From positions 75,802,192 to 75,866,191 of the forward strand of contig CP154956.1 of assembly GCA_039621445.1 (NCBI GenBank): 64,000 nucleotides of DNA, in the 5' to 3' direction. Below, in pieces: positions 10,600 through 20,539 of this stretch (within the stretch, counting starts at the first letter, position 1; every line of letters begins with the position of its first letter). Origin of the DNA: Euglena gracilis (lineage: Eukaryota > Euglenida > Euglenophyceae > Euglenales). The position numbers were made by a program, and so were the translations under genes. The notes beneath the pieces are model-generated. The model did no database searches, had not been told where the DNA came from, and saw nothing but the letters and a program-made list of their open reading frames with translations.

Positions 10600-10803
10600 G
10601 CGGGGCTGTCCGGCCATCCCCGACACCGCATGGGTGGGAGGTGGGGCGGGGGGTCGACCCCCCCCATCCTGGCGTGGTAGGGGGGGGGGGCGGCCAATCC
10701 TACCCAGTTTGGACCCCTTCGCGGGTGAATAACTCGGGCCTGGTGGGGAGTTGGGGGTCAAACGGGGTGATTCGCTTAGGCGGCCAATTAGGACAGTATT
10801 TTT

Positions 10804-10817
10804 TGCCACTAGTGGCA
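10804..10817. repeat. Subterminal palindrome, left end of element A
   Basis: TGCCACTAGTGGCA is a perfect 14-bp palindrome 29 bp inside the left end. Variants follow at 11,388-11,410 (TTATGCCACTGGTGGCATAA), 11,531-11,546 and 11,590-11,608. Such end-clustered sites are typical of transposase binding sites. That role is inferred. Confidence 0.7.
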
Positions 10818-11990
10818 TGGGATTACGCTATGCTGTGCAGGTGCCTTTTTCAGGCATGTGCATTTTGCAGCTGTTAGGTTTCACAGGGAATCCCCTTTTC
10901 TACTGCTCCTGTGAAGTTGTCCTCTTTGGTGGCGCCCTGGGGCTTGCCTGCTGTTTCTCTGCCTCGTGTTCGTTTGTTGAAGGTATGTCTGTGGTGAAGT
11001 AGTTCTAGTTTTTGTTTTGATTTGGTTTGCTGGTGTGCAGAAATTGTGGTGTTTTCTTATACATTCTGTTGTTTTTGATTGGAACATTATCCACGTGTGA
11101 ACTTTCGTGGCCAATTTCCTCGTTCCCGATGCAACACTTCCTTTTGTCCTCTTTTACCACTAGCAATGGATGCATTGCCCGTGATTTGCTTGCAACGGAT
11201 GCCTTGTTTGTGAACGCCACTAGATCTGATGGGGGTTGTTGCGGGTGATCGATATCTTTTTGCATGTGTGGGGAAGGTGTTGCTTTTTGAATGAGGTGTG
11301 TCGCATTTCACCTGCTTCCAGTTCTGTTTAGTGCTTTTGAAAGGGAGTTTTAGCATAATTGAGCTCCTGTTGAAGCATGAATTACTGTTTTATGCCACTG
11401 GTGGCATAAAAGAGCGAAAAGGATGTTCAAATGCGTCTTTTTTGAGACTCCTCTTTTTTGTACTCGGTGGATGCTCTTATTAAATTTAGACGGCTGAAAA
11501 CACTGATTTTTGGCGATCAGATGATCGTTTTTGCCACCAGTGTCAACAGACGCCCTGAACCTCTTGTGGCGTGTCTAATTCTATTTTTCTGCCATTGGTG
11601 TCATAAAAAGGGAGTGTGCTCTGAAATGACGTGCATCTTTGTGTATGCCCGGATTCGTTTGAATGAAGGCAGCGATGTGTGGTTTCCTTGTTCGGGGTGC
11701 ATTCATCTTTGCACGTACCTTGGAGGTGTGATTCAAAACAAAAAACCCTTTGCAAGGGCCAAGTTGGTTCCTGTTCTTCTTCTGCGTGGCTTTCCAGGCC
11801 CAAGTTTTCCATCATGACCGGCAACCCCGCCTCCGGCTGAACGGTGCTTCTCAACACCAGGCTTCCAGATTCTCTGATCTGAGTATGTGTTTTGCAGTTC
11901 ATATGGTTGGTCCCTTCTGTTGCGTCTGTCGCTTTTGTTGGGTTGTGTGGATGGTCTGTTTCCCCCTGTTCACCATAAACAGAAGCCATA

Positions 11991-12251
11991 ATGGCAAAAG
12001 CCCTTGTAGCACCCGATGCTAGTGGTCTGATGAACGACGGCTTTGAAATGGTGAGCGGTGACTGCACAGAGGCAGCAAGGCGTGGAGAGACGTTGGGTAA
12101 AACCATTGCAAGATGCACCTGGCAAAGCGTTGACGACACGATCCAAACAGCTCTGGATTGGCACTCCCCGGCATTTCAGTATTTCACCCTCGTTGACCGC
12201 TTTGGTGTGAAAACTTCAGAAGGAGGAAGCGTTGCAGCGGTTGGAATTTGA
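11991..12251 (+). CDS. Element A gene, first recognisable ORF
   Basis: An 86-codon ORF begins with an ATG just after a CAG that could be a splice acceptor (11,980-11,990). It reads MAKALVAPDASGLMNDGFEM, then a Trp/Asp/His-containing stretch ending at a stop. The overlapping frame from 12,216 gives QKEEALQRLEFELQNAASRV, a helical, coiled-coil-like stretch. The true protein may therefore change frame here through a short intron or an indel. No domain is recognised. Confidence 0.5.
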   Translation: MAKALVAPDASGLMNDGFEMVSGDCTEAARRGETLGKTIARCTWQSVDDTIQTALDWHSPAFQYFTLVDRFGVKTSEGGSVAAVGI

Positions 12252-12398
12252 GCTGCAGAATGCAGCTTCAAGGGTTTCACGTGAACGCCGCCGAGCAGAT
12301 TCTCCGGACTCACCATGATAAGGGCCAATGCCATTCCATGTGCAAGGCATTGTTCATGTTGACCATGTGTGGGGGATGCTGTTGATTTGTATTTTCTT

Positions 12399-12513
12399 TC
12401 AATCCTCCAGGAGGTTGATACTGAAGGAAAACGTCGTCGAGGCTCTTTTTGACTTTTTTTGAATCGATTTTGGTCGACTTGGTTGAGCAAATACTGTCCC
12501 TGGCTGCCCGCCT
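12399..12513 (+). CDS. Element A gene, middle exon with T-run frame break
   Basis: The sequence after the CAG at about 12,407 reads RLILKENVVEALFDFF and then, one base out of register after a T-run at about 12,453-12,460, ESILVDLVEQILSLAARLCQ. The break coincides with the homopolymer, so it is either a real mutation or a sequencing slip. The exon ends at AAAAT before GTAAGTTTCC, a good GT-AG donor, with acceptor TTATGTCCCAG ending at about 12,570. Confidence 0.5.
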
Positions 12514-12570
12514 CTGCCAAAATGTAAGTTTCCTGCTTCTCTTTCATGACCAGCTGCCCAAAATGACCAC

Positions 12571-13325
12571 TCATTCTTATGTCCCAGACCTGCATCTTGA
12601 TGAAGAGTCCTCTGAAGGTGGTGCTGACCATGCTGAACACGCTGAGCTTTGCGCAAGGGGTGACATGCATGTCAATCACCCTGAAATTGATGATGGAATG
12701 GTTCAACCTCCTCCCACAAGAAAGCAAAACCTGCAGTGGACGTGCAAAGTATTCAAAGGGCGAGGTGAAGGAGATGACAAAGACCGAGGCTGTTCAGTGG
12801 GCAAGCACAAAGGAAACTGCAATGTGGTTCTCGGCGATGGGGAAGGGAGTGAACCTTGAGAAGCTCGCCTGGGACACGACGTGCTTCTTTGGTCAGGGCT
12901 ATGCCATCGACGACAACCATTTTGAGAGGCTTGTTGCCAATTTCAAGCTGCGTCCACCCCGGCGGCCGATCGAAGTCACCATTTGGGAGAATGAGGGTGA
13001 TAAGAAGATGTACATCCTGACAAAGCATTTCAGCGAAAGTTGTACAACAAATCAAGAACGAGCGTTTCCTGCTTGGATTGCCATTGGAGAGGTAACAGAA
13101 GGTCGTCATTGCGGATGTGCTAAATTACAACACGCCCTGTCCATCCGGAGGAAGGTGAGCGGTGCAGACAACGCTATCGTGGGCCTTCAAAGGGTGACCA
13201 CCATATCGGAGTGCATGATTATTTTCTTGAATGACAAAGACGTCGATTTCAGGTCAGGGCTAGCACGAGCAGTAAAGGGCGCTGGGCTGGTGACAGACAT
13301 GAATAACCCGTGGAACAACATTTGA
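12571..13325 (+). CDS. Element A gene, long C-terminal ORF (candidate transposase or accessory protein)
   Basis: An open frame of about 250 codons follows the acceptor at 12,570 and ends with a TGA at 13,323-13,325. It includes KTEAVQWASTKETAMWFSAM, LEKLAWDTTCFFGQGYAIDD, RPIEVTIWENEGDKKMYILT and SECMIIFLNDKDVDFRSGLA. A further GT-AG intron could lie at about 13,091-13,140. I cannot see a clear DDE/D triad or a zinc finger, and the family is unknown to me. Position inside element A and absence from host exon style (mixed third positions) argue that it belongs to the transposon. Confidence 0.6.
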
Positions 13326-13432
13326 CGATGGGAACCTCTGGCGTCAATGATCACCTTCTGGGGTGTTCGAGCCCTGGAGGCATTGAAGAAGTTTGAGAAT
13401 AGCTTGAGCTCCACTCGCTGAAGAACCTGGCG

Positions 13433-13675
13433 ATGGTGATTGTCCCCGCATACCTACAGGATGCCATCACCGCCATGACAGCCAAGAAGGCCAACATCAG
13501 GACCGTGAACAATGCTCTGAACCGCAGTTTATTATGTGGAAGCTGGCATGTATTGACCTTCCTGTGCATGCAGAACGGCGCAATCCCAGCCTGGTTTGGT
13601 CATTGCAATGGTGTTGAAACAACGTTGTTCACATATTTTATTTGCTTTTTGAGTGAGGGTTCTGCTTCACAATAG
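13433..13675 (+). CDS. Small ORF near the right end of element A
   Basis: An 80-codon frame (VIVPAYLQDAITAMTAKKAN, then an ordinary globular stretch and a hydrophobic tail) lies downstream of the long ORF. It could be the next exon of the same gene or a chance frame. No motif is recognised. Confidence 0.3.
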   Translation: MVIVPAYLQDAITAMTAKKANIRTVNNALNRSLLCGSWHVLTFLCMQNGAIPAWFGHCNGVETTLFTYFICFLSEGSASQ

Positions 13676-13742
13676 GATAAGGGCGAGTTGTATATATAGG
13701 TTCATGTAATGTGGATCACCTGGTTTCCGTTCAATTGTGTCA

Positions 13743-13860
13743 ATTTATGACACCAGTGTCATAAATTCAATTTAGAGCCTCATGTTGCATGCGGTTTTTT
13801 GGCACACTACATCTTGAAACATGTTCTTCATTCGAGTGTCAATTTATGCCACTAGTGGCA
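13743..13860. repeat. Subterminal palindromes, right end of element A
   Basis: TTATGACACCAGTGTCATAA (13,745-13,764) and TTATGCCACTAGTGGCA (13,844-13,860) are followed by TTATGCCACTAGTGGCATAA at 14,462-14,481, next to the right terminal repeat. They mirror the set at the left end. Confidence 0.7.
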
Positions 13861-14675
13861 GAAGTTGACAGTATTTAGAGTACATGATTGAGAAATGTGA
13901 TTGTTTGGAATGTCATATGAAAGGGGGTAGATGGTGAGGCACTCTGTTCAAATCTGTGAGGGTCTCAGTTTTCATTGTAGACGTGCTTTCATGACCATAG
14001 CAGTTGCTGCTGAAGTCAAGCGCCTCATGACCTTGGTTTTTGCACGGTTCAGAATGACCATGCAGGCATGCATAAATGGGGGAACGCATTTTGGAGAGCA
14101 ATCAGAGCCTCGTGCAGAAACAACAGTGCAAGCACTCCCCATAACTATGCACCCTCCCCGCTTTTTGGTTCTTCCGTTCCATCACAAACTTCCAACCCCC
14201 TCCGAGTGTCGGCTGCGGCACATTGCTGCCGGTGCAGATGATAAAGGTACACTCCCGTCCATGGAAACAGAGCGAATAGTGGCTTTTGACCTGTAATTTC
14301 CCTTCCTGGGTTTATTTTTTGAGGCCTGGTGCAAGATGCACACCTGTGTGTAAAATCCCATTTCATGGGGAAAATGATACCCACACAGAAGGGTGCAACA
14401 AGGACAAAGACACGAAGTATCTCACGAGCATCGTCCACAGAGCACTTGTGAGTCAAAAACTTTATGCCACTAGTGGCATAAATTTTTGTCCTAATTGGCC
14501 ACCTAAGATTCGGGAACTTGAAATCCAGTCGCTCGCGAGTGAAAAAAAAAATTCTGGGAACCGGGCCGGGGTCATGGTGATAATCCGCCGGTTTTCACGG
14601 TCTACTCGGGGGGGGGGGGAGGGGGTCCAGCCACCCCCCCCCACCCCATCAGGCCATCCCGCACAGCCCCGGGGG

Positions 14676-14770
14676 CGGGTGCTGTCGGAGCGCAACGCCA
14701 ACATGTCCTTCCCCCGCACACCGGTGAGCGCCCGGTCGTGGGCCGGGCGGGCCGTCCCCTCTGTGTCAGG
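14676..14770 (+). CDS. Exon downstream of the giant intron, unidentified gene
   Basis: The frame reads RVLSERNANMSFPRTPVSAR and SWAGRAVPSVSG, with strong G/C third-position bias, and continues the frame of 10,501-10,599. The function is unknown. The 3' edge is not fixed. Confidence 0.6.
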
Positions 14771-15169
14771 GATTGCACAGGACTATAGGTTTGCCCCGAC
14801 CTCCCTTGATCCACTCACTGCTTGGGACGTCCCTCGGGTCTGCCCTTTCTGTACCCCATGGGGAGGGCACAAATCCATTTTTCTGTGTTTGTTTTCTTTC
14901 AAGTTCAGCAACATCACATTTATTTGTGGTTTTCTCCCTGTCGATTGTTCGCTTTCCACCAGGAAACTCTTTCTGTCGGGCAAACATTCCGCATTTTGGA
15001 TCCGTGTTTTCTTTGAGGCCAAATGACCCGTCATTTCTGAACCTTTTTGTCAACAAAAAGCATCATTTCTGGAATCCTCATTTCCCCTAGTTTTCATACC
15101 CCCACTGCAGGTTGTGCCGGTTGGTTGCCCCGTGGTCCCGATTTATTTTTTCGAGGCGGACACCCAGCG

Positions 15170-15380
15170 AGGACGGTCTTGAGTCCAGCCCGGGGGCCTT
15201 GGCCAAGCTCTTTCGACCCCGCCGCTTCGGTTGGGTCCCCCCGCCCCGACCAGGGTGGCCCGGCGCCGACGTCCAGCAGGAAGGCGACCCCATCGTGGAC
15301 CTCGCCCTCCTCCACACCACGTGGGACGGGGCCGGGCTCCGGACCACAGGGGGCCGACAGCGGACGACCACAAGTGTTGT
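15170..15380 (+). CDS. Putative exon, strand uncertain
   Basis: The plus frame gives GADVQQEGDPIVDLALLHTT then WDGAG with G/C-ending codons, and would be a downstream exon of the gene at 10.5-14.8 kb. The minus frame over the same bases (GVEEGEVHDGVAFLLDVGAG) is equally biased, so the strand cannot be decided from sequence alone. Confidence 0.35.
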
Positions 15381-15839
15381 GCTCCGGTTTGTTTGGCGCA
15401 AACTGAATTGGGGGGAGAGCTCGCAACGGACGGAAGCGAGTTGGGGGCTGACCGCTCGAAAACCTGACATTGAAATCGCTTTGCGTGCGACAGATGCCCT
15501 TCCAGCAACATCGGTGCTGTGTCCTGGACCATGTGGGACCATGTGTTTGGGAGAAGGAATGAAGGTTTGCCGCATCTGCTCGCCCCTTTTGTCTTTCCGG
15601 GAGTTTACCAAAGGCGGTGCCAGCCAGAAACTACGATTGAAAATTTGTGGTAGGAGTTGTTTGGGTGTTTTGCTGAAAATGTTGTCTGGCTATCAGGGCG
15701 TCGCTTAAGCCAAAGGGAACCCCACCCCTCAGCCAGCCAGCAGCCTTTTCTAGCTTCAAACCCCTCCCCCCATTATCAACCCCACAAGGCAACCCCCAAG
15801 TTGTTGAGGAGAAACCCATGAATGGGGGGGACCCCACCT

Positions 15840-16290
15840 GGCGATACTTCTAAAGCGAATTTTTCAAAAAAAAAGATTGAGGTTTAAAAGTCGTTTTTTT
15901 ATAATTAGAAAAAAATTCAGGTTTCTTTGAAGACATTTTGAAAAATTTAGGAATTTTTAAGGCGTCTATTTTCCAAGGACGGTCAAAGTGCCATCCAGGG
16001 CATCGAACCAACTTCGGTCCAGGCTGAGAATCAAAAAGTTCAGAAACTAATTTTTTTTGTTAAATTTGGGTGGACTGATTGACAACGTTGCAGCGATGCC
16101 AGAAATCATTGTTTTGCCAGAGTTGATTTGTTTTTGCCGAGATTTTGTGATTTTGTGCTCGAAATTCAAAAAAATCAAAACTAATTTTTAAGGTTATTTA
16201 AGGTTTTTCAAGGTTTAAGGTATTTTCGCCAAAAAAAATTAGGTTTTAAAAGTTTTTTGAGATTTTTTAAGGTGCCTTAGAAAAAAATAA
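15840..16290. other. AT-rich spacer, no gene seen
   Basis: Low-complexity AT-rich sequence with TTTTTAAGGT and AAAATTTAGG words. No open frame or repeat structure of note. Confidence 0.4.
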
Positions 16291-16311
16291 TGTCTGGACC
16301 CCACCCACCAC

Positions 16312-16594
16312 TCCTACCCCCCCCCGGGAAACTGTCATGCCCGAGAACCTGTCAGGGTCCTGCCCGGGAAACTGTCAGGGTCCCCGGTACCGGCCAACCT
16401 GTCAGTATAGGAAGTTGTCAGGGTCCCCGGTACCAGCCAGCCTGTCAGGGTCATTTTTCATTGACTTTCCCTTAAAATGCCCAACCCGGGAAACTGTCAG
16501 GGTCCCTGGTACTGGCCAACCTGTCAGTATAGGAAGTTGTCAGGGTCCCCGGTACTGGCCAACCTGTCAGGTGACAGTTTCCCGGGGGGGGGGG
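16312..16594. repeat. Inverted-repeat element with CTGTCAGGGTCC minisatellite
   Basis: The segment starts with a C-run then GGGAAACTGTCA and ends with TGACAGTTTCCC then a G-run, a clear terminal inverted repeat. Inside, CTGTCAGGGTCCC and GGCCAACCTGTCAGTATAGG recur in tandem. A diverged reverse-oriented relative lies at 51,220-51,400. It could be a miniature transposon. No target duplication was found. Confidence 0.6.
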
Positions 16595-16869
16595 TAATGT
16601 TCCGAAACTCCCCCAGGTGAGAATTTGGGTCAAAAAATGTTTTTTGCATATTTGGCAGTTGTTTGGGGGTATTTTTGCAGTTTCGGTTTTTTGGTACCTG
16701 TTTTGACCCCCAGTCTTGTCCAGTCCCAACCCATTGGGCCCAGATCCAGCCCATAGGGGGTAGGGCTTGTCACAGTTCCATGTGAGAGGGTGTATGGGGT
16801 GGGGGGGTCGGACCCCCCCTCCGGACCCCCCCAGGAGGATACCCAACCCCCCCAAAAGCCAAATTTTTC

Positions 16870-17125
<256 letters not shown>

Positions 17126-17344
17126 GGGTCCAAAGGAGTTTGGCCTAACTTGTACACTTAACACCTGTCTATAAATTAGGCCTAAAGTTAGGTCGATTCC
17201 TAACCCTAACCCTCTTTGCCTTAGTTTGCCTTAACTCCTAACCCTAACCCTATTCCATCCATAACCCAAAAATTTTCGTGGACCCCCTGGAGATTCTTCT
17301 TGGCCCCGGGGGGGGCAAGTACAATCCTGCTGCTTTTCCTTTTT

Positions 17345-17438
17345 TTCTTCTAGCGCAAAGTGCCAAAAATTTCTGGCCTAAAGTGGCGTTTTGGCCGATT
17401 TCGGCAGGGGGCAAAAATTTTGGGTATGTGTGTGTGTG

Positions 17439-17487
<49 letters not shown>

Positions 17488-17550
17488 CAGCAGGATTCTA
17501 CTTGCCCCCCGGGGGGGGGGGGCAAGTAGAATCTCTAGGGGGGGGGGTCC
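17345..17550. repeat. Duplicated segment containing (GT)n, copy 2
   Basis: Second copy of the unit at 16,870-17,125. Here the (GT)n array (17,425-17,487) is interrupted once by TTT. A third, partial copy of the GGCAAGTA...ATCCTGCTGC part lies at about 17,313-17,332. Two short CCTAACCCTAACCC stretches lie between the copies (17,205-17,250). Confidence 0.75.
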
Positions 17551-17564
17551 AAAGCAGACCTCTG

Positions 17565-17730
17565 TTTAGTGTGTATCGGCAAAAGAAAATTTTGTGTATT
17601 GTGTGTATCGCAAAAAAAATTTTGTGTATCGGTGTGTATCCTCAAAAAAAATTTATGTATCGGTGTGTATCTGCAAAAAATAATTTGTGTATCGGTGTGT
17701 ATCGGCAAAAAAATTTTGTGTGTCGTTTTT
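17565..17730. repeat. Tandem repeat with GTGTGTATCGGCAAAA unit
   Basis: Five to six degenerate tandem units of about 32 bp, each with TGTGTATCGG followed by a run of A and TTTTGTGTATCGG. Confidence 0.7.
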
Positions 17731-17839
17731 TTTTTGAATTTGTGAATCGGCTTTTCGAAATGAAGGATTTGACACCAAAGAGACTTTCCCATTTCTCAGC
17801 ATTGACGATATGGCTCGGAACTTTGGTGCGCAGACTGTT

Positions 17840-17985
17840 CCACTTTGCTTTTGCTGGAAGGGGCCTGCCAGAGATCCGACGGATGGACGGGGGGCAGGCG
17901 GCGTTCGGCCTGGCCATCCTGGAGAACATCTTTGCCCTGGGGGGCGAGCGCATTCAACCCAAGGCTTCGCTCCAACCCAGCTCTT
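17840..17985 (+). CDS. Putative exon of an unidentified gene
   Basis: The frame includes PEIRRMDGGQAAFGLAILEN followed by IFALGGERI, a helical, G/C-biased stretch, and ends at a TGA near 17,986 that may lie in an intron. It is on the same strand as, and upstream of, the exons at 18.4 and 20.5-22.2 kb, so it may belong to that gene. Family unknown. Confidence 0.5.
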
Positions 17986-18439
17986 GATTCCAGGATGCTC
18001 CATTTGGCCGCCTGGTGTGTTTTTTTTTGGCCGCTTGCCCATCCGTAACGGAGTTGATATCCATATAAAATGCATTGTGCCAGAGGATACAACAATTGTG
18101 GAACGATATTTGTGTTCGCTCAGTCCGTGTGATCAAACTGCAAGGTGTGGTCGTGGATTTGTATTTTTTTGAACAGGGTTTGGAAAAGGAGGGGAAACCT
18201 TGAACCATTCAAACAGTTGGATGTGTGGGTGAAGTTAATTCAAAACCTCACTGGACACCTGCGATGTCTCGTTGGACTGTCCCCCTCTTTGCCTGCTTGA
18301 GACACTTTCTCAGCAATGGCATTTCCATTCTGTCTTCCCGTCATCTAGCACCTCCAAACACATTTCAATTGCTTAGGTTTTTGATTGGATTCTGCTGGAG
18401 GGGTGTTGCTACTGCGAAGCAAGCAGCGAGGCCCTGACT

Positions 18440-18548
18440 GGGTCAATCTTCGCCGGTGTGGACACGCAGCGCCTGAGCTTCGTGATGCCCTGGCCTTTGC
18501 CAGAATGGCCTTGCAGGGCACTCTGCACCGGAAATCTGGCACCATCAT
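18440..18548 (+). CDS. Putative exon interrupted by an hAT-like element
   Basis: The frame reads PELRDALAFARMALQGTLHR and KSGTI and stops at the left edge of the element at 18,549. Past the element, the same frame continues from the target duplication (20,477 on) through SPLHTFVLLELLALSK to a stop at 20,537-20,539. An alternative frame (IFAGVDTQRLSFVMPWPL) is also open over part of this stretch, so the reading frame is not certain. Confidence 0.4.
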
Positions 18549-18689
18549 CAGGCTTCTTTTTAAGACCCCGGGGGGGGGTCGCTGAGCTAATATCCTTTTA
18601 TGGGTAAGAGCGAAGCTTACCCCTGGCCAACCCCCCCCTCCCCCCCCCCCCCCCCCCTGCCCCCCCCCCCCCCGGGTCGGGGCCACCTC

Positions 18690-18860
18690 GGGAACGGACG
18701 GATTATCACCATGATCCCGGCCCGGTTCCCGGAATTTTTTTTTTCAGTCGCGAGCGACTGGATTTCTAGTTTCCGAATCACCCGGGTTTGACCCCCAACT
18801 CTCCGCCAGGCCCGAGTTATTCACGCACGAAGGGGTCCAAACTGGGTAGGATTTACCCGC
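18690..18860 (-). repeat. Paralogous empty site for element A
   Basis: The reverse complement of this stretch matches the sequence on both sides of element A: the left flank from CCTACCCAGTTTGGACCCC to GGGTGATTCG and the right flank from GAAATCCAGTCGCTCGCGA onward. It has a single ATTCG at the junction point (CGAAT at 18,774-18,778 here). It therefore represents the sequence before insertion. Confidence 0.9.
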
Positions 18861-18889
18861 CCCCCCTGGATGAGCCCCCCCCCCTTTGG

Positions 18890-19330
18890 ACTCTGCCATT
18901 TCGGCCAAAAAATGTCAATTTTCAAAATATCTCCAAAATGAAGCCAAGTCAAAGGAAATGTCCGGAGACCTAATTTGAAGCCCTTGGAATGCCCCATCTG
19001 CTGGTATTTCGATTTCCCCGCAACTCCCCGCCTGGCCCGAGATATGCCCGTTTTCGGCCAACGGGCAATTTTGTACACTTTGCCCACTGTCCTTACTTAG
19101 CCGTTTTCGGCCAAAATTCTGCCAAAAATCAATATTTTCAAATTTTCTCCAAAATGAAGCAAAATCAAAGGAAATGTCCGGAGACCTAATTTGAAGCCCT
19201 TGGAGCACTCCATCTACCGGTATTTTGATTTCCCCGCAACTGTTCGCGTAGCCCGAGATACGGCCGTTTTTCGGCCGATTTTGGCCATTTTGTACACTTT
19301 TTCCACTGGTGGACTTGGCCATTTTCGGCC
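18890..19330. repeat. Tandem satellite-like units, 'CCCGAGATA' type
   Basis: Two to three units of about 200 bp share AAATGTCCGGAGACCTAATT, TTGAAGCCCTTGGA and GATTTCCCCGCAACT. They are related to the dispersed repeats at 2.9 and 4.15 kb. Confidence 0.65.
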
Positions 19331-19435
19331 AAAAAAAGGCGAAAAATATCGAAATTTTTTTTCCCCCAAAACCATGCTTCTTGGCCTCCCGGACCCGGAA
19401 AAGGGGTTTCGAGCCGAAAATGGGCGTTTTTCGAC

Positions 19436-19690
19436 CATCATGGCCATCATGACCCGTGATGGCCATGATGCCCATCATGACCCATGATGGCCATCATGAC
19501 CCATGATGCCCATCATGGGTCTTGATGCCCATCATGACCCATGATGGCCATCATGACCCATGATGCCCATCATGACCCATGATGCCCATCATGACCCATG
19601 ATGCCCATCATGACCCATGATGGCCATCATGACCATTGATGGGCATCATGACCATTGATGGCCATCATGACCAATGATGGGCATCATGGG
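19436..19690. repeat. Palindromic minisatellite CATCATGACCCATGATG
   Basis: About a dozen units of 18-20 bp alternate CATCATGACCCATGATGGC and CATCATGACCCATGATGCC. Because CATCATG and CATGATG are complementary, the array can fold on itself throughout. Confidence 0.85.
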
Positions 19691-20539
19691 CCAAAAAAGT
19701 CGAAAAAAATCGAAAAAATTTTTTTGCTCCAAAACGATGTTTTTGGGCCTCCCGAACCCAGAGAAACTGTTTTTGGGCCGAAAATGAGCGTTTTTCGACC
19801 CTCCAGTGCCCCGTTTTGGGCTGCCAACCCATTGACTTTGGGACATTTTCGGGTCGAAAAAAATCGAAAATTTTTTTTGCCCGAAACGAAGTTTTTTGGC
19901 CTCCCGGACCCAGAAAGACTGTTTTTCGGCCGAAAAATGAGCGTTTTTCGACCGGCCAGCGCCCCGTTTTGGGCTGTCAACCCACTCACTTCCGGTCATT
20001 TTTGGGTCAAAAAAGTCGAAACAATCGAAAAAAATTTTTCGCTCAAAGCGCTGTTTTTGGGCTATCCAGACCCGGAAAAGGTGTATTTTGAGCCAAAAAT
20101 GAGTGTTTCTTCACCCCCCGGCGCCCTGTTTCGGGCACAAAACGTTTGCATTTCAGTCAACAGAGCTCCATGGAGTGCGCCGGTTTATATGGGGGTGTCA
20201 ATGAAGGGGTGGGTGAGCGCTTATCAAGAGCTCAGCATTATTCGAAACCTGGTCCCCCCCACCCAACCAGGGTGGCGCGGGACCCCCCCGGGGGGGGGGG
20301 ACCCCCCCAAAATCGGGCCCGTTAAAGGCAATTTTCAACAATTTTCGGCGCTTCGCGCCGAAAAGGTATACCCAGCACCTCCGGCGCGGGACCCCCCGGG
20401 GGGGGGGTCCGGCCTGGACCCACCCACCCACCCACCCCCCTCCCCCCGGGGGGCTGCTGACTTAAAAAGAAGCCTGACCATCATGCCTTCCCCCCTGCAT
20501 ACGTTTGTGCTTTTGGAGTTACTTGCACTTTCAAAATGA

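Larger units (their letters stand above)
10775..14507 (+). mobile_element. DNA transposon A (CTTAGG ends, 5-bp target duplication)
   Basis: The left end CTTAGGCGGCCAATTAGGAC (from 10,775) and right end GTCCTAATTGGCCACCTAAG (to 14,507) are inverted repeats with one mismatch. The target duplication is ATTCG at 10,770-10,774 and 14,508-14,512. An uninterrupted copy of the flanking sequence, with one ATTCG, exists in reverse orientation at about 18,690-18,860. This shows directly that A is an insertion. Both ends carry palindromes built on TGCCACTAGTGGCA. The interior holds a multi-exon gene with GT-AG introns (11,991-13,325). At 3,733 bp this is the longest and possibly the autonomous member of the group with B and C. 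Confidence 0.92.
10600..14675 (+). other. 4.08-kb nonconventional intron containing nested transposons
   Basis: GGGGCTGT at 10,602-10,609 is the reverse complement of ACAGCCCC at 14,663-14,670, leaving 2 nt at the 5' end and 5 nt at the 3' end, with no GT-AG. The two flanking exon frames join cleanly. The intron holds a repeat (10,690-10,769 and 14,513-14,600) that is itself interrupted by element A (10,775-14,507). A hairpin of G-run, TCGA and C-run lies at 10,641-10,664. Confidence 0.65.
18549..20476. mobile_element. hAT-like non-autonomous element with 8-bp target duplication
   Basis: Terminal inverted repeats CAGGCTTCTTTTTAAG (18,549-18,564) and CTTAAAAAGAAGCCTG (20,461-20,476) are perfect over 16 bp. 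The flanks ACCATCAT at 18,541-18,548 and 20,477-20,484 are an exact 8-bp duplication, typical of the hAT superfamily. There is no transposase. The interior is satellite-like: 'Cccgagatatgcccg' units (18,890-19,330), a CATGATGG minisatellite (19,436-19,690) and 'ccgaaaatgagcgttttt' units (19,360-20,110). Confidence 0.9.

Noticed and set aside
12449-12859. Alternative ORF overlapping the element A gene
   Set aside because: This frame (DLHLDEESSEGGADHAEHAE and on) is acidic and open, but it stops at 12,859 while the other frame continues for 250 codons from a good acceptor. It is treated as a shadow frame.
17205-17250. Interstitial telomere (CCCTAA repeats)
   Set aside because: Only two short pairs of CCTAACCCTAACCC are present, too few to call a telomeric tract.
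19436-19690. CRISPR-like array
   Set aside because: The units are contiguous and self-complementary without unique spacers. It is a minisatellite in a eukaryotic setting.
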